Numbered from the stretch's first letter, positions 1 through 7,814 are shown. The stretch: 64,000 nucleotides of DNA from an uncultured Clostridia bacterium (GCA_934248055.1 CAKQKI010000001.1:372001-436000); one strand, 5' to 3'. Notes: a model not told the origin generated them from the letters alone. Numbers and translations: made by a program.

Positions 1-70
1 GATGTCACTATTATAACATACTTAAAGAAAAAACACAAGATTTTCTCCAAAATTTAGAGAAACATTTTTA

Positions 71-103
71 ATAAAAACGGCTCTACTTTTTCGTAAAGCC
101 GCC
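71..103 (-). terminator. Terminator of the HEPN/nucleotidyltransferase operon
   Basis: On the minus strand a 9-bp stem (one G-T wobble) is formed by bases 101-93 and 86-78, with a 6-base loop. It is followed by GTTTTTATT. It lies just after the HEPN stop codon, as expected for a rho-independent terminator. Bases 1-70 are AT-rich with no recognisable gene. Confidence 0.75.
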
Positions 104-113
104 TTTATAGAAA

Positions 114-839
114 TTAGACATCTATTGTAATTATTATTTGTGAAGGTAAGTCCCACTTCGTTTCATCTTCTTTATTTCTATCCTCTTTGCAAGCATTTAT
201 ATCTATCGTGCACTGTTCGCCTACTTCCTTGGGCAGAAATTGAACAAGATTTAATATGTTCGCTTTTAAGTTTGCGCTCTTTCCAGCATCTACACCACTA
301 ACATAACACTCCTCATATCCACGATACAAAAGCAAAAATTTATTGTGCATGACCGCATTTCTCAATTCTTTTAGAGCAAAAGAATTATCTTTCAAATGCT
401 TACCGTTTGGAAAATCACATAAAGATTTTATTTCTTTAGGGAGCCTTTGGCATTGAACAAGCAAAGCAGAAAAATCAATATGTTCTAACGCATCATTCAA
501 ATTGTTACTATATACTTTTAACTGTTCACGTAAATCTTTAATCCAAAACCTATGCCTAACATTTAATATGAAGCTATCAAGAATTACTGCTCGATAAAAT
601 TCTTCCAAATAAGAAATATATTTGAACAGTGTGTACCGAATACGCTTATCATATCGATATGTAGAAGCAACTTTCTCGTATTCTATACTATCAGAATCGC
701 TCCAATTGAGCAATCGCTCTTTAATCATAATGTGTTTTTCAACGCCTTTTGATTTCAAAGACTTTTCAGCTCTGATTTTATCTTCATCACTGATAATGAG
801 ATTTTTATAAAATACTTCATCTCGCTTTGTCATAGTCAT
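114..839 (-). CDS. HEPN-domain protein (Abi-like putative RNase toxin)
   Basis: A 241-residue, mostly helical, charged protein with no signal peptide or membrane segment. Residues 160-165 read RNAVMH, which matches the RX4-6H catalytic motif of HEPN ribonucleases; it lies in a helix late in the domain, as in Abi/HEPN toxins. The start ATG overlaps the stop of the upstream nucleotidyltransferase gene (ATGA), so the two are probably translationally coupled. In known HEPN-MNT modules the nucleotidyltransferase neutralises the HEPN RNase by modifying it; applying that here is inference. Codon use is AT-richer and poorer in CG than in the neighbouring housekeeping genes, which fits acquisition. 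A structural rather than toxic HEPN protein is possible. Confidence 0.7.
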   Translation of the reverse strand: MTMTKRDEVFYKNLIISDEDKIRAEKSLKSKGVEKHIMIKERLLNWSDSDSIEYEKVASTYRYDKRIRYTLFKYISYLEEFYRAVILDSFILNVRHRFWIKDLREQLKVYSNNLNDALEHIDFSALLVQCQRLPKEIKSLCDFPNGKHLKDNSFALKELRNAVMHNKFLLLYRGYEECYVSGVDAGKSANLKANILNLVQFLPKEVGEQCTIDINACKEDRNKEDETKWDLPSQIIITIDV

Positions 840-1456
840 CTGTAAAACTCATTTAATGTTTCAAGAAAGATCGAAAAAGAGTTAATGCCGTCTTGTCTTC
901 TCAAATGCATATTTTTCAATTCAAGGTAACGCCGCTTGAACTCCATCCAATCGCCATTTTCTTTTACAGCTTTGAATCGTTCAAAATAGTTAGCAGACTG
1001 CTTAACTTGATTCCATATATACCTATCCGTTCTCTTGTCGTGTGTTAATCTATAAAAATATCCGTCATCGCCCTCAACAATTATAGCCACATCAAAAGAG
1101 AATTCCAATCGGTTATTTCTAATTATCTTCACGGTAACAACAGATGTAGAATCACTAACGTGTGTATATCCCGAAACATATTGCTTTAATACTTTGTTAA
1201 ACCTTGCGACAAAAATATCTTTAATCTGCTTAGGGTTATCTAATAAACCTTTCTTATCTTTTTGTAAAATAATATTATAATCCAAATCAAATGACTCATC
1301 GCTGTTTTGCGTAATAAGTCTTTTGTCTCCGCTACCGATAAGTCTTATATCAAAAGTAAAATAATCACTCACTTCGTCTTGCACGGCGTGGAGAATCTCC
1401 ATACACCACGCTGTAAGGTCTTTTACTTCGCTTTGATTAGCAAATCTATATGCCAT
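836..1456 (-). CDS. Pol-beta-fold nucleotidyltransferase (putative MNT-type antitoxin or defence NTase)
   Basis: A 206-residue protein with the nucleotidyltransferase signature: GSGDK around residues 42-46, then DLDYN about 15 residues later (the metal-binding DxD), then a third acidic residue in FSFDVAII. All three catalytic acids appear intact, so an active enzyme is expected. The pairing with the overlapping HEPN gene is the architecture of HEPN-MNT toxin-antitoxin modules, where the NTase adds nucleotides to the HEPN toxin. The start is well supported by an AAAGAGGT site 7 bases upstream, which overlaps the end of the preceding 70-residue gene. A signalling-nucleotide synthase cannot be excluded, but the protein is shorter than typical CD-NTases. 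Confidence 0.7.
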   Translation of the reverse strand: MAYRFANQSEVKDLTAWCMEILHAVQDEVSDYFTFDIRLIGSGDKRLITQNSDESFDLDYNIILQKDKKGLLDNPKQIKDIFVARFNKVLKQYVSGYTHVSDSTSVVTVKIIRNNRLEFSFDVAIIVEGDDGYFYRLTHDKRTDRYIWNQVKQSANYFERFKAVKENGDWMEFKRRYLELKNMHLRRQDGINSFSIFLETLNEFYR

Positions 1457-1467
1457 TGTAAACCTCT

Positions 1468-1680
1468 TTAATTTCTCAACTCGTTTATTGCTTCTTTTAT
1501 TGACTTACGGTCTTTATCTGTAGGCAATTTAGGATTTTTTGCCGTTCCAGAACGCCAAGAATCTCTAACTTCATAGCCAAGTTCCCTTAAAACTCTGGCT
1601 ATAACGCAGGGTTGTATTGTATAACCATAATGATCTTTGATGTATTGTATAATTTGCTTATATGTTATAGGACATTTCAT
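1468..1680 (-). CDS. Small protein resembling the C-terminal extension of RlmD
   Basis: A 70-residue basic protein, first gene of the HEPN/NTase module. It aligns along most of its length with the last ~65 residues of the adjacent RlmD. Both have TYK, then I..YI, YG, IA.V and a Gly at matching spacing, and both end in a helix (SIKEAINEL here, MVEAIKETL in RlmD). This extension is seen in RlmD-type proteins of Clostridia and probably forms a small winged-helix or RNA/DNA-binding fold (inference). As a free protein in front of a toxin-antitoxin pair it could be an autoregulator or a nucleic-acid-binding partner. The ribosome binding site is weak, and only 22 bases separate it from the rlmD stop. 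Confidence 0.6.
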   Translation of the reverse strand: MKCPITYKQIIQYIKDHYGYTIQPCVIARVLRELGYEVRDSWRSGTAKNPKLPTDKDRKSIKEAINELRN

Positions 1681-1702
1681 TTTTTATTTCTCAAATGTAG
1701 AC

Positions 1703-3418
1703 CTATATTATTTCAAAATGTTTTAATGTTTCTTTAATTGCTTCCACCATTCGCGGTGTGGGATGCGCGCGGGGGCGTTTGAGTTCTTCGACGGCGTTGG
1801 GGGCGTCGTACATAGGCAAGCCCACATCACGTTTAACTTCGGCGATGTAAGCCGTGTGGACTTTGAAGCCGTAAGTTTGTTCTATATATTCTTGTATCAT
1901 CTTGTAGGTTACTTTTTCTTTCGGTTTTCGTTCATCGGCACGTTCTTTGATTTTCTTCAACGAAAATTGCCCTTCGCCCTCTCCGAATTCTACGTCAATG
2001 TTGATATGACTGTCGGGAATTTTTTTGGAAAGCACGACCAATGTCTCGACGTGCTTCGTTTGCGGGAACATATCGAAAGGAGTTATTTCGGTTATCTCGT
2101 ACACTCCGCAATCCGAGCCGCGGACTATCTTTTCGCCGTCGTATTCAAGCGTGCCGACAAGCAATCCCGCGTCGCGCGCAAGCGTTTGCGGCGAACACGA
2201 AACGTAAACGATATGCTCGGGCTTCGATTTGAGAAGAGCGGATATAACTTTTATATCGCAACCCTTGCGCGGCGGATCGAAAACAACCGCAACCTTATTT
2301 CCGCTTTGCGTTTCCCTTTCAACTATTCCGGGAAGAACTTTTTCACACGGGGCGCAAACGTTCGTCATTTTATTTTTAAGCGCGGCGTTGCCGTTTTTAA
2401 GAGCGTCCGCGGCGCTTACCGCTTCGGGAATTATTTCTATTCCTATAATCCTGTCGCAATATGAAGCAAGCATTGCCGTCATTACGCCCGCTCCGCTGTA
2501 CGCGTCGATTACGACGTTTGCCTTGAATTTTTCAACCGTCGAAACGACGTGCGAATAAAGTTTGACTTTAACGTCGTCGTTGACCTGCATGAAAGACTGA
2601 ACGGTAACGGGATATTTAACCGAAAACTCTTCGTTGAAATAAGAGCCTTCGCCGTAAACGAGAGTGTAATTTTCACCGGTGATTACGTTGTTGTTTTCAG
2701 TGTTTTCGTTCAGATACAAAGAAAACTTTTTAAACGAAGCGGATAAAATATCTATAAGATCGTTTACTCTCGGAAGAGTTTTTCCGTTTATTACAACGGT
2801 AATCACGGCGGCGTCACCTATAAATCTTGCAACTATATGACGAAGCAACCCTTCGCCCGTACTCTCGTCGTAACACGAAACGCCGCACTGAATAATAAAC
2901 TCGTTGAACGCCGCGATTATTTCCTTCGCTCCGCTTTTCTGAATAGGACAGTCGTCAACCTTAATAACCCTGTGTGAATTTTCGGCAAAAAAACCTATCG
3001 CGTTGCCGTATTCGGTATGCCTTACGGGAAGTTGGAGTTTATTTCTGTAACCGTACTCGTTTTTCGACGGAACGGTCTGATTTACGTCAGCCTTTATGCC
3101 CGCTATTTTTCTGAAACAGTCGGCAACGATTTTCGATTTGAGTTTCAACTGCTCGGAATACACAAGATGCTGCAGTTGACAGCCGCCGCATTTGCCGTAA
3201 ACGCGGCAAACGGGTCTTACCCTGTCTTCTTCGGGCGTAAGAATTTCAAGAGCCTTGCAGTACGCAACGTTTTTATTTACTTTAAGAACTTTAAAGCACA
3301 CCTTTTCGTTCACGAGAGTGTACGGAACGAAACAAACCGTGTCGCCCGATTTGCAAATTCCTTCGCAATTATACCCGTAGTCTTTGATTGTTTCGGTTAA
3401 AACGTCGTTTTTCCGCAT
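1703..3418 (-). CDS. rlmD: 23S rRNA (uracil-5-)-methyltransferase, RlmD/RlmCD type, with C-terminal extension
   Basis: A SAM-dependent RNA m5U methyltransferase acting on 23S rRNA. Visible elements are a short TRAM-like N-terminus; an iron-sulfur cluster motif (C71, C77, C80 with C157); the SAM loop DAYSGAGVMTA; the FDPPRKGCD motif; and the catalytic cysteine in VYVSCSPQTLARD. The protein is 571 residues, longer than the ~450 of a typical RlmD, because of a C-terminal extension (about residues 500-571) that has a free-standing paralogue in the next gene downstream. The start is supported by AAAGGGG upstream. It lies 16 bases after the membrane-protein gene. Whether it modifies U747, U1939 or both cannot be told from sequence. 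Confidence 0.9.
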   Translation of the reverse strand: MRKNDVLTETIKDYGYNCEGICKSGDTVCFVPYTLVNEKVCFKVLKVNKNVAYCKALEILTPEEDRVRPVCRVYGKCGGCQLQHLVYSEQLKLKSKIVADCFRKIAGIKADVNQTVPSKNEYGYRNKLQLPVRHTEYGNAIGFFAENSHRVIKVDDCPIQKSGAKEIIAAFNEFIIQCGVSCYDESTGEGLLRHIVARFIGDAAVITVVINGKTLPRVNDLIDILSASFKKFSLYLNENTENNNVITGENYTLVYGEGSYFNEEFSVKYPVTVQSFMQVNDDVKVKLYSHVVSTVEKFKANVVIDAYSGAGVMTAMLASYCDRIIGIEIIPEAVSAADALKNGNAALKNKMTNVCAPCEKVLPGIVERETQSGNKVAVVFDPPRKGCDIKVISALLKSKPEHIVYVSCSPQTLARDAGLLVGTLEYDGEKIVRGSDCGVYEITEITPFDMFPQTKHVETLVVLSKKIPDSHINIDVEFGEGEGQFSLKKIKERADERKPKEKVTYKMIQEYIEQTYGFKVHTAYIAEVKRDVGLPMYDAPNAVEELKRPRAHPTPRMVEAIKETLKHFEII

Positions 3419-3434
3419 TGTTTCCCCTTTACCG

Positions 3435-3956
3435 TTACAGTTTTAATTTATTTATGATGGCGAAAGTGATTTTCTGAAATCTTATCATAATAACGTCGTA
3501 TAAAAATCCGAAAACCGCGCCGCCGAAAATAATTATCGGAACGATATATTTTTCAAGCGTTTCGTTTTCCGCGGTAAACGTTTTTAAAACGAAATACATA
3601 AGAAAACAAACGCCGATAAACCATAGAATTTTTAAGGGAGTGAAAATATTTATATCTTTTTTGCCTTTACTTAAAAGGACGAAATTCAATATAGGGTGAA
3701 GCCCGAAAAACACCGCGAAAAGTATTACGACGGAAAATCTTCCGCCGACGGTTATCAACGATAAAACGACCGCCGCGCCGTAAGTTAAAAACGACGTTTT
3801 AACGCCGCTTTTGGCAAGCGGAAGCATAAGAACGAGACTCGCCGTAAAGAGCGCGGACAGTTCAAACGTTTCAAAATACGCTCCGATCGTTAAAAACACG
3901 ACGCAAAGCGCCGCGGAAACAGCCGCAAGCGCAATCGCCTTTCCGCCCGTTTTCAT
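3435..3956 (-). CDS. Hydrophobic membrane protein of unknown function
   Basis: 173 residues with about five membrane segments, no recognised catalytic motif and a basic C-terminus (RFQKITFAIINKLKL). The ATG at 3956 overlaps the stop of the J-domain-like gene as TAATG; an upstream TTG in the same frame is less likely. It forms a tightly coupled string with the J-domain-like and DUF5685 genes and with rlmD downstream. The pattern of short hydrophobic helices is reminiscent of ECF-type or DUF2232-like membrane proteins, but I do not recognise a family with confidence. Confidence 0.6.
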   Translation of the reverse strand: MKTGGKAIALAAVSAALCVVFLTIGAYFETFELSALFTASLVLMLPLAKSGVKTSFLTYGAAVVLSLITVGGRFSVVILFAVFFGLHPILNFVLLSKGKKDINIFTPLKILWFIGVCFLMYFVLKTFTAENETLEKYIVPIIIFGGAVFGFLYDVIMIRFQKITFAIINKLKL

Positions 3957-4567
3957 TATCTGCAATTACAGCAACAATTCAACAGGAAATTACATATCGC
4001 CATCTTACAGCACCATTCGGCGCAACTGTCGCCGCCGAGTTGCTGAGCGTCGTCGTCACCCGAATAAACGGAATTACCCGATTTATTCCAGTCGGGATTG
4101 ATTTTCTGCTCGCTGCCCGCCTTTTCGTTTAATTTTTTGAGCGCGTCTTTATACTTTTGACAATTACCGTCTATCTGAATAGCAAGTTCGAGTTGTTTTT
4201 TGCTTTCGTTTATCCAGTTCTTTTTATAAAATACAACCGACTGATAATAATGCCATTCGGCGTTTCGCTCGTCAAAACTGTCAAGTTTTTGCTGAGCGGT
4301 CTGTAAATCGCCTTTTTTTATGGCGGCGTCAATATCCGCAAAAAGACCTTCTCCTTCGGACGCCGCGATATTCTGATTTCTTAACGATTTTATCTCTTCG
4401 TACGCATTCTCGATTTCGGTAAGTTTTTCTGCGGCGCGGTTGCCTTCTTCGCCTTCCTTAAACCTGTCTTCAAGATACTTTGCGCGGATAGCGTCGTATT
4501 TTTGTTTTAATACTTCGTCGCTGTCGGACGCGTCTGCGCCCAGAATTTTGTAGTATTTATCTTCCAT
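3956..4567 (-). CDS. J-domain-like protein with TPR-like region and Cys-rich tail
   Basis: 203 residues. The N-terminus (YYKILGADASDSDEVLKQKY, then a helix ending ENAYEEI) follows a DnaJ J-domain, but the HPD motif that activates DnaK is replaced by sequence around RAKYLEDRF. Canonical DnaK stimulation is therefore unlikely. Residues ~75-150 look like a TPR helix pair (DLQTAQQKLDSFDERNAEWHY). The tail is Cys-rich (SCAEWCCKM, then CCCNCR) and could bind metal or be acylated. The start has an AAGGAG site and overlaps the end of the DUF5685 gene by 11 bases. From general knowledge this pairing with DUF5685 recurs in Clostridia; no function is known. Confidence 0.7.
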   Translation of the reverse strand: MEDKYYKILGADASDSDEVLKQKYDAIRAKYLEDRFKEGEEGNRAAEKLTEIENAYEEIKSLRNQNIAASEGEGLFADIDAAIKKGDLQTAQQKLDSFDERNAEWHYYQSVVFYKKNWINESKKQLELAIQIDGNCQKYKDALKKLNEKAGSEQKINPDWNKSGNSVYSGDDDAQQLGGDSCAEWCCKMAICNFLLNCCCNCR

Positions 4568-5417
4568 TTTGCTCCTTGTTCTGCTTTGAAAATATCTCGG
4601 CGGTTTTTTTGGGAATGCCGCGGAGTAAAATATTTTCCGTGAGATCGGTATTGTACGTTTTAGGTATATTATTATAGTTTTCGCTTATCTCGGAAAACAA
4701 TTCGTTAAAAATAAACGCAAGATCTTTACCGTGATTTTTAATCAGGGTTTTATAATCATTATCGCCGTATTCGGCGTAAAAAACGTTGTAAGAATTCTTT
4801 TTTACGTCTTTATCGTAATCGTCGAGCGCGTCGATAAGGTATATCCATTTCCCGACGGCGTACATAAGTTTACGGGTAAAATCGGTCGCCTTGTCGCAAA
4901 AAAGATAATCCGAAACTTCTTTTAAAAGTTCTGCGAAAGGATCCGCAACCATATCTATGCTTTTTATCCCTTCTTTTTCCATTGCGACGAGTTCTCTATA
5001 CCGCTCTTTTACTATTTTGTCGGCTTCGGGGAATTTTTTAACCGCTTTTTTATATCCGCTTTTCAAAAACGCGCTTTTTACCGCGCCTTTATTTTCGTCG
5101 GAAATATCGTCAGACAACTTATAGTAAGCAAGAATCACGTTAAGCGCGGCTAATTTATCGGAAATTTCGTCCCGTTCCGCTATGGGTCGGGGTTTGATAA
5201 GATGCGCTACGCAACGCTTTTTGCCGATTTTTATATCCGTACCGCAAACGTTGTGACAAAGCGCGGATAAAAACGCGATATCGTATGTCAGAGTAAAGCG
5301 CGGCAGATTTCCGAGCGTTTTTTTAATGCTTACGCAAACGCCGCAATAAAGGGCGTTATAAAGTGTTTCGTCTTTTAAATAAAGATACGGCTTGTCGGGT
5401 TTAACGTAACCGAACAT
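4557..5417 (-). CDS. DUF5685 family protein
   Basis: 286 residues beginning MFGYVKPDKPYLYLKDE and YCGVC, the hallmark N-terminus of DUF5685 proteins of Clostridia. The rest is helical, with an acidic motif in WIYLIDALDDYDKD that resembles the metal-binding aspartates of helical lipid or isoprenoid enzymes; that resemblance is only suggestive. Conserved cysteines near the N-terminus and His212-like residues are absent from any family I can name functionally. It starts one base after the trpS stop (TGAAATG) and overlaps the J-domain-like gene, so the three products may work together, perhaps at the membrane with the neighbouring hydrophobic protein. Confidence 0.75.
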   Translation of the reverse strand: MFGYVKPDKPYLYLKDETLYNALYCGVCVSIKKTLGNLPRFTLTYDIAFLSALCHNVCGTDIKIGKKRCVAHLIKPRPIAERDEISDKLAALNVILAYYKLSDDISDENKGAVKSAFLKSGYKKAVKKFPEADKIVKERYRELVAMEKEGIKSIDMVADPFAELLKEVSDYLFCDKATDFTRKLMYAVGKWIYLIDALDDYDKDVKKNSYNVFYAEYGDNDYKTLIKNHGKDLAFIFNELFSEISENYNNIPKTYNTDLTENILLRGIPKKTAEIFSKQNKEQNGR

Positions 5418-5418
5418 T

Positions 5419-6432
5419 TCAGATTTCCGCCTTGTACAGTCCTACTTTTTTATAAACCTTTCTCAAGGTTCTGTTTGCGATTGCAGACGCTTTTTCGGCG
5501 CCTTTTATCATAACGCTGTTAAGATATTGTTTGTCTGAAAGAAGTTGCGCGCGCTTTTCGGATATAGGTTTAATACCTTCGGCAACCGCCTGACCTACTT
5601 TCAATTTGAAATCGCCGTAGCCTTTTCCTTCGAATTCCTTGACCGCGCTTTCAACGGAAACGCCCGCAAAAACGGAATAAATCGTTAAGAGATTAGATAT
5701 GCCCGCTTTTTTTTCGGGGTCGAAAACTATTTTATCGTCGCTGTCGGTAACGGCGCGCCTGAATTTGCGGATAACGGTATCGGGATCGTCGTACATGGAA
5801 ACGAATCCGTTCTGATTCTCGTCGCTCTTGCTCATCTTTTTCAAAGGGTCGGAAAGCGACATTATTTTCGCGCCGAATTTCGGTATTATCCCTTCTGGAA
5901 CGGTGAACGTTTCGCCGTAACGATTGTTAAATCGTATCGCTAAATCGCGGGTTATTTCGATATGCTGTTTCTGATCCGCGCCTACGGGAACGACAGCCGC
6001 GTTATAAAGCAATATGTCAGACGCCATTAACACGGGATAATCCATAAGACCCATATTCACGTTATCGGCATGGCTTTTTGACTTATCTTTAAACTGAGTC
6101 ATTCTCGAAAGTTCGCCGGGATACGCTATGGTATTCAGTATCCAGGTAAGTTCTGCATGCGCAGGAACGTGCGACTGAACGAAAATCACGCTTTTTTCGG
6201 GATCGATGCCGCACGCAAGGTACAGCGCGAGAAGTTCGAGCGTTGCCCGTCTTAACGCCGCGGGTTCTTGCCTGACGGTAAGCGTGTGAAGGTCGGCAAG
6301 CATATAAACGCAGTTGTATTCGCCCTGCATTTTTACAAAGTTTTTAATCGCGCCTACGTAATTTCCTATAGTCGGCGTTCCGCTCGGCTGCACAGCGCTG
6401 AACAGTAATTGTTTTTCTTTATTTTCTTCCAT
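5419..6432 (-). CDS. trpS: Tryptophan--tRNA ligase
   Basis: A class I aminoacyl-tRNA synthetase that charges tRNA-Trp. It has the HIGH-type signature in PSGTPTIGNYVGA (residues 16-28), KMSKS at 199-203, and the TrpRS dimer region. At 337 residues it is the normal bacterial length. No Shine-Dalgarno sequence precedes the ATG. Instead a sigma-A promoter lies immediately upstream, with its -10 only 7 bases from the ATG, so the mRNA should be leaderless or nearly so. The gene leads a coupled string with DUF5685, the J-domain-like protein and the membrane protein. Confidence 0.97.
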   Translation of the reverse strand: MEENKEKQLLFSAVQPSGTPTIGNYVGAIKNFVKMQGEYNCVYMLADLHTLTVRQEPAALRRATLELLALYLACGIDPEKSVIFVQSHVPAHAELTWILNTIAYPGELSRMTQFKDKSKSHADNVNMGLMDYPVLMASDILLYNAAVVPVGADQKQHIEITRDLAIRFNNRYGETFTVPEGIIPKFGAKIMSLSDPLKKMSKSDENQNGFVSMYDDPDTVIRKFRRAVTDSDDKIVFDPEKKAGISNLLTIYSVFAGVSVESAVKEFEGKGYGDFKLKVGQAVAEGIKPISEKRAQLLSDKQYLNSVMIKGAEKASAIANRTLRKVYKKVGLYKAEI

Positions 6433-6439
6433 AAGAGTA

Positions 6440-6468
6440 AGTATAACACAGCGCGATTAAAAAATCAA
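6440..6468 (-). promoter_or_regulatory. trpS promoter, predicted leaderless
   Basis: Minus-strand TTGATT (6468-6463), a 17-bp spacer, then TATACT (6445-6440). Only seven bases separate the -10 from the trpS ATG at 6432, which places the usual start point at or beside the A of the ATG. The -35 overlaps the stop codon of the upstream gene. Confidence 0.7.
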
Positions 6469-7367
6469 ATTTTATCGGCGCATTTTATCAAAGTTAAAGC
6501 GGTTTCTGCCGAAATAAGCGGCTTCTCGTTGAAAAACGGCGGCATTTTTTTATTTTTTATACAATCGGGTATATCAAGAGCCGTTTCAAGATATAACGCC
6601 CTTTCCGCTTTATCCGTTGAAATTTCGTTTTTTCCGGTTACGTCTTTCAATATCCGTCGCGAATAAAGATACGGCGAAACGAGAGCGAAAAATACGGCGA
6701 AGGAATTATCGTCGTAATCGGCAAGATAATTGTCAAGCGCGATAAGACTCAACGCAGATAGCGGATCGACGGGATAAGAATACTCGTCGTAAAAATCCGA
6801 AATAACTTCGTCTATTTCGGCTTCCACCACCTGCGATAAATAAAGACCGCCGAAAAGGGAATCGTCGGGCTTTAAGTCGCCCGCGCAAATCATTTCTATC
6901 GGAACGCCCGTTTTTTTTGCGATTAAAAGCGAAAGCGGAATAAGTCCGTCGTTAAAAGGACAGGCAAAAATTACTTTTTCGGACGGGTCTATCGCTCCGC
7001 CGGATATAAGGTCGCACACCACCGAAACGACGATCGATATAACCGACGCAACCATTCCGAAAAGATCGGTCTTATCGAAAACGTAATCGTAAAAACATGC
7101 CGTTTTGCCGTCGGAAAGTTCAACTGCCGCAAGCCCGTCGTCAAAAGTAACGACGCTTGCGGGCTCGTCTACCCCTTCGAGAAAAGAAAACGCGTTTTCG
7201 TCGGGCTTTCGCGAAGTGACGGCAGAGTAAACCGCCGACGCGCGCTCTTTAAAATCAAGATCAATCAAAGAAGATATAAAAACTCCGTCGAGATAAGGAA
7301 AATCGGCAGGCAAACCGTGCCTGCCGACCGTATCAGAGTCTTTGAATATTTTAACGGTTCCCGACAT
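6465..7367 (-). CDS. Threonine-synthase-like pseudoenzyme lacking the PLP lysine
   Basis: 300 residues from the ATG at 7367, two bases after the stop of the upstream P-loop gene; a longer in-frame start would overlap that gene. The N-terminus (GLPADFPYLDGVFIS, then DFKERASAVY) follows the threonine synthase start (GLAPDGGLYVPE...). Residues 83-94 (ELSDGKTACFYD) line up with the PLP-binding ELFHGPTLAFKD of ThrC, but Tyr93 stands where the Schiff-base lysine belongs. Residues 130-160 (KVIFACPFNDGLIPLSLLIA) match the VPTGNFGnilAGyyA region. About 150 residues of the middle are missing compared with ThrC (~450-500 aa). Catalysis is therefore improbable; a regulatory or binding role, or decay, is more likely. 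The alignment was made by eye. Confidence 0.55.
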   Translation of the reverse strand: MSGTVKIFKDSDTVGRHGLPADFPYLDGVFISSLIDLDFKERASAVYSAVTSRKPDENAFSFLEGVDEPASVVTFDDGLAAVELSDGKTACFYDYVFDKTDLFGMVASVISIVVSVVCDLISGGAIDPSEKVIFACPFNDGLIPLSLLIAKKTGVPIEMICAGDLKPDDSLFGGLYLSQVVEAEIDEVISDFYDEYSYPVDPLSALSLIALDNYLADYDDNSFAVFFALVSPYLYSRRILKDVTGKNEISTDKAERALYLETALDIPDCIKNKKMPPFFNEKPLISAETALTLIKCADKI

Positions 7368-7368
7368 A

Positions 7369-7785
7369 TCAATCCAGACGATTTTTAATATACGGCGGAA
7401 GTTCGTCAAGCGTGGAACTTACGGTAATAACGAATTTAAGATCGGGGTATTCTTTTTGCAAATCACCCATTATATCGAAAAGTTTTTCGCCGCCTTCGAG
7501 TTCGTTGCCGATTATGCGTTTAAGCCCGTCTATAAAAACGTATTCTATATCGCTGTTTCCCGCAAGCAAGCCGTTTATAAATCCGCCGAGAGCCACCGCG
7601 CCGTTTACGTTGTGTTCTTCGGTATATGCAAGGCGCACTCTTAAATCTATATTCGCCGTGCTTGCAATACGTTTATCGGTAACGAAAACTACGTTTCCTT
7701 TTGCCGTTTCGGCAGCGGTGTTCAATTCGTCGAGTATGATTTTGGTTTTTCCGAAACCTTTCGGTCCGTAAATGATTTTGATCAT
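7369..7785 (-). CDS. Small P-loop NTPase of unknown function
   Basis: 138 residues with a Walker A motif GPKGFGKT at 7-14 and a Walker B strand IEYVFIDGL ending near residue 87. This is a minimal single-domain ATP/GTP-binding protein. No sensor, transmembrane or partner domain is visible. It has a perfect sigma-A promoter upstream and a strong site (AGGAGG) 8 bases before the ATG. It is transcribed with the threonine-synthase-like gene two bases downstream, so the two may act as a pair. Similar small P-loop proteins of Clostridia are annotated only as ATP-binding proteins. Confidence 0.7.
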   Translation of the reverse strand: MIKIIYGPKGFGKTKIILDELNTAAETAKGNVVFVTDKRIASTANIDLRVRLAYTEEHNVNGAVALGGFINGLLAGNSDIEYVFIDGLKRIIGNELEGGEKLFDIMGDLQKEYPDLKFVITVSSTLDELPPYIKNRLD

Positions 7786-7814
7786 TTAAAAGCCTCCTGT
7801 GTTTTTGTGATTAT

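Noticed and set aside
1763..3400. Long plus-strand open frames opposite rlmD, and similar frames opposite most other genes
   Set aside because: They are antisense shadows of strongly supported genes, without ribosome binding sites or promoters, and with Arg/Phe-rich low-quality translations.
7368..7409. A longer start for the threonine-synthase-like gene
   Set aside because: It would overlap the P-loop gene by 41 bases; the ATG two bases after that gene's stop fits operon spacing.
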